64,000 bases of DNA from JAJDXW01 sp965202895 (GTDB lineage: Bacteria > Pseudomonadota > Gammaproteobacteria > HK1), in contig OZ241901.1 of assembly GCA_965202895.1 (NCBI GenBank), positions 1,488,001-1,552,000 of the forward strand, in the 5' to 3' direction. Under the pieces are notes generated by a model. It saw only the letters and a list, made by a program, of their open reading frames with translations, was not told the origin of the DNA and ran no database searches. Shown here in pieces: positions 27,650-35,533 of this stretch. The stretch's first letter is position 1; each line of letters begins with the position of its first letter. A program made the translations under genes and the position numbers.

Positions 27650-27760
27650 AGTAGGAACGCCCCGTCCTGGCCGCCACTCGGCAGCAAACGCCACCGGGGA
27701 ACGGGTCGCCAGAGCTTGGATGCGAACCCGCACTTGCCGGCGCTGATTTCCCTGCATCTC

Positions 27761-30700
27761 TCAGCGATTCCGGTCCGGCCGGGAGGAATCTCGGCGGGCT
27801 TCGGCCTCTGCCACCATCCGCCAGGCTTCGCCGCAGAGCATCCATTTGGCGGCGGCGCGGACCGGATTTGCAACGGGCAGCACCCGGTAGCCGTCATCCG
27901 TCTTCTCCACGACGTAGAGATACCAGTCCTCCGTCCGGCTTACCGACGCTTCGAACGCCTTGCTTACTTGTGCACGGCTCAACTCCACGACCTCGTCGTC
28001 GACCCACGGACACCCCTTGCCCTTCACCTCGATCAGGCGGATTTCCCCGGTCTGCGGGTCTACGCTACGAACATCCCAACCCGTCTGGTAAGGATCGCCG
28101 AGCTCCGGTTCGCGACCAGCCTCCCTCTCGTACTGCATGACGGCATTGCGATACCCTTCGTCCCCGAGACCAGCGCCGGAATCTCCGTTCGGCCCCGTAG
28201 TCCCGCCCGGATCGCCGTCATCGTCATCCGGTACGAACTCCCCTTTCAACGTACTCTTCAGCTTTTCCGCAAGGGCGTTCGACTGGACAAGCGCTCTGCC
28301 CTTGGTAAAGGATCCACCCGTTGAAGCTGACTTGTCGTGCCTCGAAGCATCGGACCCTCCAGCCTGAACGCCAACCGTCGGGGCGCCGCCGGACGAATCG
28401 GACCTGCCACGTTCCGGGTCGCCGGCAAGGGGATCCGGGGCACCGGACCGTCCGGGCCAAGCCGTCTTTTCGTCATCGGTTCCGGCCGCCGCAGCTCGGT
28501 CCGGCCCATCTCCCGAGCCGGCTGCCTTCCCGGGAACCGATCCGTACTGGAACTTCTCCGGCAGCTCGAAATCGGGTGCGAAGGAGCGCCGGAACTTGTC
28601 GGCAGCCAGGAGGAAGTCCGATCGATTGCCGATGGCGCCCAGCATCCCGGTGAGGTCCGCTGCGAGGCTCGCGCGCTGGCCAAAGGAAAAATGGCGTAGA
28701 AGCTCCTTGGCGGCATCGGCTCCGAACTGAACCGGGCGACCTGCGACGGTCAGGACTTCCCCGTTCAGTCGCGCATTCACGGGAACGGGCTCGGCGGGAG
28801 CGCCTCCGAAGCTGACCCGAAGAGCAAGTGCACGAACGTGCTTCAATCGCAGTCCCGCTCCGGTATCGACTCCCGCCTCGTCGCTTTCCACTCCCTCGCT
28901 ACCGCGAACCCACCGGAGAAGTTGGCAGACGAGATTGAATCCTTGGACCCAATCATCGTCGACGGACGACGTTTCGTCTTCGCCGGACCATTCCATCTCG
29001 ATGGATGACGACAGAAGCGGCAGATCAAGCGCCTCCGCGGTGAGAAGCTGAGCGGGCCGGGAATTGCCGAGGTGTCCGCCCGTGGCGGTCCGTAGCTGCA
29101 TGTCTTCGGGAAAGAACCTGCGGTCATCGAGGTCGTCGAAGTAGACGTCGTCATTCTCTTCCAGGAAAACCCATTCCCGCTCTGCGAAGATCGCCGCCTC
29201 CGGGATGGCCTCCCTCCAACGATCGGAGAGCGAAGTATCTTCGGAGCAGTCCTCCAGGCAGTAGGCATATGCGGTCGGAAGCACGCCGCGCACCTCGTTC
29301 GCCAACCGTTCGGACGACGACCGTGCGCGCTTCCAGACATCCCGGACGTAGGCCAGCGCCTGCGTCCCCGTGGTGGTGTCCGGGAGTTCGCGGAGGAAAT
29401 CGGGGTGCTCCAACTCTACCCGTAACACTTCTTCGATGCGGTCCAGCGGGACGATCCAGCCTCCGAGTCCGCCACGGCGCTGCCGGCCTCCGACCCGTTG
29501 CACGATCCGGCTGAGCGGAACACGCTGGTCGTCTCCCACCGGCACCGTAAGTGTTTGTAAAACCGTTTCGAGGTAACGCCGATCTTCATCCGTCGTGATC
29601 TGTTCGCGGCACTCGCGCAGAAGTTGCGCAAGCGCTTTCGCATCGAGTCGAGAACCTGCCGCCGAGAGCCTGCGCAGCGCCGTGGCTTCGGGAATCTTAG
29701 TACCGAATTTCACCCCTTCCCGCTCGAGTATCCGCAGAAGCTCGGAGGATAGATTCGCGACCGGGGCGTCTTCCCGCCCCGGATCGAGACTTGGGAGCAC
29801 GTCTCGCGGGCGCCTGAGCGCACCGTCTTCACAGGGAACCCACGCAAGATCGATGAGTTTCGTTGCCCAGGCGCTCGGCGTGTTTCCCGTGCGGTTGCGA
29901 CGCGATTGGTAGAAATACCGTGTTTGCCGCCTACCCATGCCTTGCAGAGCCGTGCAGCCGTCCTCGATCCATGCGGCAAGCATCTTCCGCAGTTCTTCGG
30001 GCGCATCCGGATCGGGAAGCTTCGGCTCGACGTCGAAGTCCAGAAGCTCGTAGCCACTGTCATTCGATCCGCTGATCGCATCAACTTCAAGGCCGAGAAA
30101 TCCCGCGACACGCCCAGGTTCCCATCGGCGAACATGGTCCTTCACGGTTCGTATTTCGAGCTTGCCTTTGACGCCGGCCCTCTCGAAGAACGTACGCCAT
30201 TCGCGCACGTCCGCATTCTTTGGGTCCTGTTCCAGGTAGGCGGCCGAGACCGCGGATTTCGCCGGGAACCAGGACCGTCGGCCCTGAGAAGGTTCGACAT
30301 AGGGATCGGCCAGGAGCGCTTCTTCGGTTGGAATACCCAATGGACCGGTATCCGATTCCACGAGCACCCGGGCCAGCAGGTCGGAGCGATTCCGGTGCTT
30401 CGCCCAGTGCCCGAGCGGCATGAGTACCGACCAGTCCGGCGTTGGCGATGACGCCAAGTCATTCACGGCATCCCCGACGACTTCTTGGAGAGGGATGCGT
30501 CGGGCGGAACCCTCGATCCACTCCCAAGCCTGTGACAGAGGACCTCCTCTCCACCCCTCCTTCTCCGCCCCTCTATGGAGCGCAACGATCCATCCACCCG
30601 GCAGGCGATTCCTGTCCGGGATGAACGACCGTAGGAACTGACGTACCTGGGGACCGCCCGGCTCGCGCCCGGAAGGAAACCGCTCGTTGAAGAAGACGAT

Positions 30701-32326
30701 CTCGTTCACTGGCAACCACCGCCCGGTGGCGGTTCGGATGCAAGGAAGATCGACACCCCGCCATGGATCCTCGGAAGTCAACTCGGCGACCGCAGCCCAT
30801 ATGCGAAAGAGCAAAGTCCGACGAACCTCTTGTTCATCGGCGAGCGTCTTCCACCATCTTACCAGACCCTCCGGCCACGCCTGCTCCAGTTCCCGCGGCG
30901 GCATCTCGGCCAGAAGGCCGGCTTGGCACAGCAGATCGCGCGCCCCGGAGCCGAGCACTTCATCGATGAGCACGGGTCCTTTCAAGAGCACGGCCGGCCG
31001 CAGGGCGGGCCGCTCCTCGAAGGCCTGCGCCAGAGGCGATGGCGGAAGGATGGCGTCGCCCGGCTTCGCAAACGCCAGGGCTTCGGTCTCCTCGGTCCAC
31101 ACGGGCAGTACCGCCGCGTCTTCGAGTCGGGTCCGCAACCTGTACAACCATCGCTCTTCGGCGAAAAGCGCCTCAAAGCCGCCCGCCTCGGGCGATGGCG
31201 GGGCGAGGACTTCGAAGGCAGCCTTGGCCGCGGCACGCTCCGAGAACGTGCGAGCGGTCCAGCGGAGGAAGTTCGCCAATACGTCCGCGATGCAGTCGAC
31301 GATACCGCGCTGCCAGGGGTTGTCCTCGATCTCCCGGAGTCCGCTTCGGGAGATGTTCAACAGCCAGTCGGCATTGATGTGGAGGCCGAAGGGCAAGGTA
31401 ACGTTGGTGGGCAAGGTGGCGTAGATTCGCCCTCTGGCCGGGGGCGCGGGCGTGCCGTCGCCGGCCAAGGGCAGTATTCCCTGCAACCGGCGAGGTCGGG
31501 CCGCTTCGGCATACACCTCGTCGCGCTCTGCTTCGGAAGGCTGGATCCTTCTATGTTCCAGAAAACGGGCGATTGCTTCTCTCGAAGGGTTGAATTCCAC
31601 GGAGAACAGTCGCCAGCGCCGTTTCTCGTCTTCGGAGAGAGCGGTCGCCTCCAGGGTTCCATCGGATTCCTCGCCGACCTTCAGATCCCACCTTCGGTCG
31701 CCTGCTTCAAGGCGCTTCAGCCCGGATGCCGCCAGGATAGCGAGCAGCGCGGGATCTTCGTCGGGAAGGAAGTGCGCCAAGTCGGATTTCAGATCCGCTC
31801 CGCTGTCCGCTCGCCGCCGGCGCATCTCGAACCGGGTCGTGAATCCGGCTTCGGGCGCCGCGATCGTATCATCCCAGATCGGGACCACCGCTCCCAGCAG
31901 GTCGGGTTGTACGTCTCCATACCTCTCGCCGACGACTTGGGTGATCTCATAGCGGAACGTCCACTCCCACCCGGAGATTCGGGCCTCCCGGAAGCGCCCA
32001 AAGACGCTCTTGAAGCCGATCCCCATGAAGCCCGTGGAGGAAGCGCCCTTGGTCGATCGGAAGACCTTCGAGAGCGCCTCGACCGCCTGCTCGTCGAGGG
32101 GACGGTCTCCGTCGTGCAGGAAGATCAAGGCGTCACCGTCTTCGGTGAGACGAAGCGACACGGAACGCGCACCGGCATTGAGCGCGTTCTGGATCAATTC
32201 GAAAAGGTAGAGCCAGCGATCCTCGAAGGTCAGCTCGAATGCGCGCAATGCGCTACGCCCATCCGACGTTCCATAGAACGTCCGGTTTTCATCGGCCAAC
32301 TTTTCGATGAATGAATGCTTCGTCAT
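27761..32326 (-). CDS. Giant Hsp90-fold ATPase with C-terminal DUF3883 (sacsin/NO VEIN-like)
   Basis: A 1,521-residue protein. Residues about 1-170 form a GHKL ATPase like that of sacsin: N-box YLFELIQNALNAGA, nucleotide loop ALIFLHDGDRPLDE and lid GFMGIGFKSVFGRF. The long middle is mostly unrecognised, with leucine-rich helical repeats. The last 130 residues match DUF3883: YQTGWDVRSVDPQTGEIRL followed by IEVKGKG and ELSRAQVSKAFEA, a D...E-x-K pattern of a PD-(D/E)XK nuclease fold. A Ser/Gly/Asp-rich linker (about 1290-1390) joins them. Related proteins occur in bacterial defence islands, where the ATPase is thought to act as a switch for an effector. Here it stands alone between nuclease genes, so it may be a single-protein system. 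Confidence 0.85.
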   Translation of the reverse strand: MTKHSFIEKLADENRTFYGTSDGRSALRAFELTFEDRWLYLFELIQNALNAGARSVSLRLTEDGDALIFLHDGDRPLDEQAVEALSKVFRSTKGASSTGFMGIGFKSVFGRFREARISGWEWTFRYEITQVVGERYGDVQPDLLGAVVPIWDDTIAAPEAGFTTRFEMRRRRADSGADLKSDLAHFLPDEDPALLAILAASGLKRLEAGDRRWDLKVGEESDGTLEATALSEDEKRRWRLFSVEFNPSREAIARFLEHRRIQPSEAERDEVYAEAARPRRLQGILPLAGDGTPAPPARGRIYATLPTNVTLPFGLHINADWLLNISRSGLREIEDNPWQRGIVDCIADVLANFLRWTARTFSERAAAKAAFEVLAPPSPEAGGFEALFAEERWLYRLRTRLEDAAVLPVWTEETEALAFAKPGDAILPPSPLAQAFEERPALRPAVLLKGPVLIDEVLGSGARDLLCQAGLLAEMPPRELEQAWPEGLVRWWKTLADEQEVRRTLLFRIWAAVAELTSEDPWRGVDLPCIRTATGRWLPVNEIVFFNERFPSGREPGGPQVRQFLRSFIPDRNRLPGGWIVALHRGAEKEGWRGGPLSQAWEWIEGSARRIPLQEVVGDAVNDLASSPTPDWSVLMPLGHWAKHRNRSDLLARVLVESDTGPLGIPTEEALLADPYVEPSQGRRSWFPAKSAVSAAYLEQDPKNADVREWRTFFERAGVKGKLEIRTVKDHVRRWEPGRVAGFLGLEVDAISGSNDSGYELLDFDVEPKLPDPDAPEELRKMLAAWIEDGCTALQGMGRRQTRYFYQSRRNRTGNTPSAWATKLIDLAWVPCEDGALRRPRDVLPSLDPGREDAPVANLSSELLRILEREGVKFGTKIPEATALRRLSAAGSRLDAKALAQLLRECREQITTDEDRRYLETVLQTLTVPVGDDQRVPLSRIVQRVGGRQRRGGLGGWIVPLDRIEEVLRVELEHPDFLRELPDTTTGTQALAYVRDVWKRARSSSERLANEVRGVLPTAYAYCLEDCSEDTSLSDRWREAIPEAAIFAEREWVFLEENDDVYFDDLDDRRFFPEDMQLRTATGGHLGNSRPAQLLTAEALDLPLLSSSIEMEWSGEDETSSVDDDWVQGFNLVCQLLRWVRGSEGVESDEAGVDTGAGLRLKHVRALALRVSFGGAPAEPVPVNARLNGEVLTVAGRPVQFGADAAKELLRHFSFGQRASLAADLTGMLGAIGNRSDFLLAADKFRRSFAPDFELPEKFQYGSVPGKAAGSGDGPDRAAAAGTDDEKTAWPGRSGAPDPLAGDPERGRSDSSGGAPTVGVQAGGSDASRHDKSASTGGSFTKGRALVQSNALAEKLKSTLKGEFVPDDDDGDPGGTTGPNGDSGAGLGDEGYRNAVMQYEREAGREPELGDPYQTGWDVRSVDPQTGEIRLIEVKGKGCPWVDDEVVELSRAQVSKAFEASVSRTEDWYLYVVEKTDDGYRVLPVANPVRAAAKWMLCGEAWRMVAEAEARRDSSRPDRNR

Positions 32327-32431
32327 CCTGTCGAATATCCCGTTTGCAAGAGACGGACGTTCATCGTATGGCTCCGATGCCGATCCACCGTTCGTCCGCG
32401 GCTTCCCGTCAGGAAGGTTGCCGGCCGCCGG

Positions 32432-32968
32432 TCACGACAGGCCGGCAAGCGCGCGCAGCCTGTTCCGGCTGTCGGGATCCAGCTCGTCCCGATGGCGGCG
32501 GAGCTCCAAGCTGGCGTTGACGGCGATCATGAACCGATCATCCGGGATATCCGCCTCTCCGAGCCGCGTCGTGAGCCAATGCGTCACGTCGGACCAACGC
32601 CAAAGCCTGTACCGGCTGCGCGGGTCGGTGATCGGAGCGGGGAACCCCCCCGGACCGCGCGCACCGGTGATCAGCAGCCGAACGCTCTCGCGGGTGCGCC
32701 CGGTGCGGCTGGCGATATCCGCCATGGAGACGAGGCCGGCATCGGCGACCCGGACGACGCTCACGCCGTCGACGTGTTCGACGTCCGTCACCGCCGACAG
32801 AAGCGCCTCGCCGAGGCTGGCCGCTTCGCGATCGAAATCGACGTACTGGACCCCATCGATCCGGCCCGCCATCGCGTCGTCGCACCCCGCTTCGAACAGC
32901 CTGTGGATGAATGCATCGTCCTGCAGGTCGGGACCATCGACGATCAGCGTGAAGTGATGGACTGGCAT
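32432..32968 (-). CDS. MerR-like helix-turn-helix protein of a two-gene cassette
   Basis: A 178-residue protein of a recurring uncharacterised family: VHHFTLIVDGPDLQDDAFIH, LFEAGCDDAMAGRIDGVQYV and DFDREAASLGEALLSAV at the N-terminus, then a helix-turn-helix SMADIASRTGRTRESVRLLI and GGFPAPITDPRSRYRLWRW, a winged-helix type DNA-binding end. In other proteobacteria it follows a gene for a small basic protein, exactly as here (9 bp gap to the gene at 32978-33220). The pair behaves like a toxin-antitoxin or small regulatory cassette in its genomic distribution, but no function is proven. Start at the ATG 32966-32968. Confidence 0.8.
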   Translation of the reverse strand: MPVHHFTLIVDGPDLQDDAFIHRLFEAGCDDAMAGRIDGVQYVDFDREAASLGEALLSAVTDVEHVDGVSVVRVADAGLVSMADIASRTGRTRESVRLLITGARGPGGFPAPITDPRSRYRLWRWSDVTHWLTTRLGEADIPDDRFMIAVNASLELRRHRDELDPDSRNRLRALAGLS

Positions 32969-32977
32969 CTGCTGTTC

Positions 32978-33220
32978 CTACCGCTTTACCTGGTCGAATC
33001 CGTGTGGGCAGCGTCCGAGGAAGCATCGTATCTGCTTGGCGTGGTGGCCCGCATTGCGGGGTGTGGACCAGACCGACATCTGGCGCCCGGAACGGCTGGC
33101 TTCACCGCGCCGAATCACACCCCAGCGATGCCCGGATGCTGTCGATATCACCGTCCAGCCCGCTGTCTCGGCGGCAACAAGTGCGCTCTCGACATCCTTC
33201 TTCGGGTGCTTCGCCCTCAC
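32978..33220 (-). CDS. Small basic partner protein of the helix-turn-helix cassette
   Basis: An 80-residue protein beginning MRAKHPKKDVESALVAAETA and continuing GWTVISTASGHRWGVIRR, with the diagnostic end SVWSTPRNAGHHAKQIRCF. This matches the small protein that normally precedes the HTH gene at 32432-32968; related proteins usually carry extra cysteines in the middle (CRCGEF-like), which are not conserved here. The start is a GTG at 33218-33220; the surrounding frame further upstream is arginine-rich and unlike protein. Just upstream lies GTTGACACGATACAAC (33224-33239), whose ends are self-complementary and could be an autoregulatory site. Confidence 0.72.
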   Translation of the reverse strand: MRAKHPKKDVESALVAAETAGWTVISTASGHRWGVIRRGEASRSGRQMSVWSTPRNAGHHAKQIRCFLGRCPHGFDQVKR

Positions 33221-33597
33221 ATTGTTGACACGATACAACAGCGCCCGTGCACGATCCACCTCTGCCGCCGGGGCGCCTCTGCCGTCGGGGCGGCATCGGC
33301 CGCACGGCGCTCGAAGCGGATGCCGCGACCCGGGTCCGCGCGCTGGCCGCGCCGTCGCTCGTCGCCGATAACAACGCCGCCGTGGTGCGACCGGTCCTCG
33401 ACACCCTGGCCCGGCGCAGGGAGGCGTCAATCCTCACGGGGCTTGCCCGCGAACGCGGTCTGCCGCTCCGCACGGCCACCTCGCCGCGTCGGACGCCTCG
33501 CTACCCGTGTCCGTTCGGCAAACCGGCTACCGTCCAGTCTCGAATCTTCTCCGGTGGGCGGGACGAACCGCTCCGGGAAGCCCGGGGCGGCTCCCTT
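33221..33597. other. Intergenic region between cassette and truncated nuclease copy
   Basis: No gene is supported. The left end should carry the promoter of the two-gene cassette. From about 33545 onward the sequence matches the downstream flank of the tandem AAA/nuclease units (CGGTGGGCGGGACGAACCGC), so the duplicated block starts there. Confidence 0.5.
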
Positions 33598-34128
33598 TCA
33601 CGCCAGGGCCGCCTCCAGGGACACCAAGTTGCGCGTCTCCCGGCTGAACTCGACGCCGATGAGGTGGATCGGCCGGCCCGGGGCCCGGTACTTGTCCGCG
33701 TAGCCCCGCTCGCGTAGCTGCGCCAGAGCCGCCGTCGGCGACACGGACGCACCAGCGGGCGCTGATTCCACCACCTTGAACTCGAACAGGTACACGTGGC
33801 CGTTGAAGACCACCGCCATGTCCAGTCGCAGCACGGCGCGGCGCTTCGACCAGTCCCAATCGTCGTGGACGGCGAGGCCCCGGAACAGCGGCTCGCTACC
33901 CTCGAACAGCTCCTTGACGGTGTCCACCAGCAGGCTCTTGCCGAAGCGACGCGGGCGGGAGAGGAAGTAGTGCGTCCCCTCGTCCACCAGCCGCCGGATG
34001 AACGGCGTCTTGTCGACGTAGTAATGCCCCTCCTCCCGGATCGTGCGGAAGGTCTGGATGCCGATGGGCAGCTTGCGTCTGGCCGGCGGGTTCGCGGCGG
34101 CGGCGAGTTTCGGTTCCGTGCGCGTCAT
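33598..34128 (-). pseudogene. AAA/nuclease copy with a large internal in-frame deletion
   Basis: A 176-residue frame joining residues 1 to about 103 of the AAA/nuclease family (through KRRAVLRLD) directly to the last 73 residues (DMAVVFNGHVYLFEFK to the end). About 1.07 kb encoding the Walker B, the middle domain and the start of the nuclease is missing. The junction falls at a short shared word: the N-terminal part normally reads CTCGACTTC and the C-terminal part CTGGACATG, and the fused frame continues without a shift. About 85 bp of upstream and 55 bp of downstream flank match the tandem array at 25.6-27.4 kb. The remaining protein keeps the P-loop and the ExK motif; it is probably inactive but could be a small dominant partner. 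Confidence 0.82.
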
Positions 34129-34282
34129 CGGCTCCGCTCCCGGCGAGGTCGCCCCCGATTATCGGCCCGCCCCCGCGCCCACGCCACATCGATCTTCGAG
34201 CGCCGCCCCGGTTCGACGCGATTCCGCCCTGTTCCGGTGAGATAGTATGAATGTGCACCTCTCGACGTGACGGAGCCGGGTC

Positions 34283-35533
34283 ATGGCGCTGTTGTTCCGA
34301 CAGGCGGCGCTCAAGCGCCTCTCGACACCGGAGCAGCTCGATCGCGCCCTCCACGTGACCACGCCCAAGGGGTGGGTCGCGCTCGTGGCCCTGCTGGCGA
34401 TGGCCGCCGCGATCGGGGTCTGGTCGGTGAAGGGGGAGGTCTCCACCTTCGTGAAGGCCGACGGGATCCTCCTGAGCCGCGGCGGCACGGTGGTGGACGC
34501 GGTGTCGTCCGGGATAGGAACGCTGACCGGGGTCGTCCCGGCGGTCGGCGAGGTCGTCCGGGAAGGGGCGGTCGTCGCGGAGGTCACCAACCAGGAGACG
34601 ACGGAGATCTACCGCAGCGCGCTGGCGCAGGTGGAGGACCAGACCCGCGCCCTCAAGGACTTCAAGGCGGCGGGCGCGGCGGAGGACGCCCTCATCGAGG
34701 AGAACGCCGCCCGGCAACGCCAACGCCTCGAGCGGCTCGAACGGAGCGCCCGGCAGTCGGTCGCGGCGGCCCGGGAGCGGCTCGAGAACCACCGCCGGCT
34801 CTTCGAGGAGCGGGTGATCACCCGGGTGACCGTGGACCGCAGCCAGCAGGCCCTGGATCTCGCCGAGCGCGATCTGTTCGCCACCTTGCGCGAGCGCGAC
34901 CGCCTGGAATCGGCGGAGCTGCAACGGCGGAACGAACGCGACCGCCGTACCGCGCAGCTCGAATCCCTCCTGCGGGCGGCGCGGCGCCAGGTCAAGGAGG
35001 TCGAAACCCGCATCGACACCCAGCGCATCCTCGCCCCGGCCTCCGGCCGGATCACCGAGATCAAGGCGTCGATCGGGGCGGTGCTCGGGCCGGGCCAGCC
35101 GGTGGTCAGCATCCGGACCGGTGAAGAAGAAGGGCTGGGGGTGCTCATCTACATCCCGCCGGCCGACGGCAAGCGGGTCGAGGCCGGCATGGAGGCCCTG
35201 GTGACCCCGGCCACCGTGCGGCGCGAAGAGTACGGCGCCTTGCGGGGCCGGGTCGAGAGCGTCTCCTCCTTTCCGATGAGCACCGAGGGCATGGTCGCGG
35301 TGCTGCAGAACCCCGACCTCGCCGGGACCTTCTCGGAGAAGGGGCCGCCCTACTCCGGCCGGATCGCCCTCGAGCCCGACCCCTCGACCGCGAGCGGGTT
35401 CGCGTGGACTTCGCCCAGGGCGGCGGACCAGACCCTCTCCTCCGGGACCCTCGCCAGCATCGAGGTCAAGGTGGAGGCCCAGGCCCCCATCACCCTGGTC
35501 GTGCCCTTGCTCAAGAAGAAGTTCGGGCGGTGA
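34283..35533 (+). CDS. HlyD-type membrane fusion protein of the NHLP bacteriocin export system
   Basis: A 416-residue periplasmic adaptor. One membrane helix (about residues 32-50, WVALVALLAMAAAIGVWSV) is followed by a lipoyl half (FVKADGILLSRGGTVVDAV), a long coiled-coil hairpin (residues about 110-245, including ERLERSARQSVAAARERLE) and the second lipoyl half with ILAPASGRITEIKASIGAVL. This matches the secretion protein of nitrile-hydratase-leader peptide systems. It bridges the inner-membrane ABC exporters encoded next to it and an outer-membrane channel, presumably the TolC-like protein at 43151-44599. The next gene overlaps it by 4 bp (GTGA), so expression is coupled. Confidence 0.88.
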   Translation: MALLFRQAALKRLSTPEQLDRALHVTTPKGWVALVALLAMAAAIGVWSVKGEVSTFVKADGILLSRGGTVVDAVSSGIGTLTGVVPAVGEVVREGAVVAEVTNQETTEIYRSALAQVEDQTRALKDFKAAGAAEDALIEENAARQRQRLERLERSARQSVAAARERLENHRRLFEERVITRVTVDRSQQALDLAERDLFATLRERDRLESAELQRRNERDRRTAQLESLLRAARRQVKEVETRIDTQRILAPASGRITEIKASIGAVLGPGQPVVSIRTGEEEGLGVLIYIPPADGKRVEAGMEALVTPATVRREEYGALRGRVESVSSFPMSTEGMVAVLQNPDLAGTFSEKGPPYSGRIALEPDPSTASGFAWTSPRAADQTLSSGTLASIEVKVEAQAPITLVVPLLKKKFGR

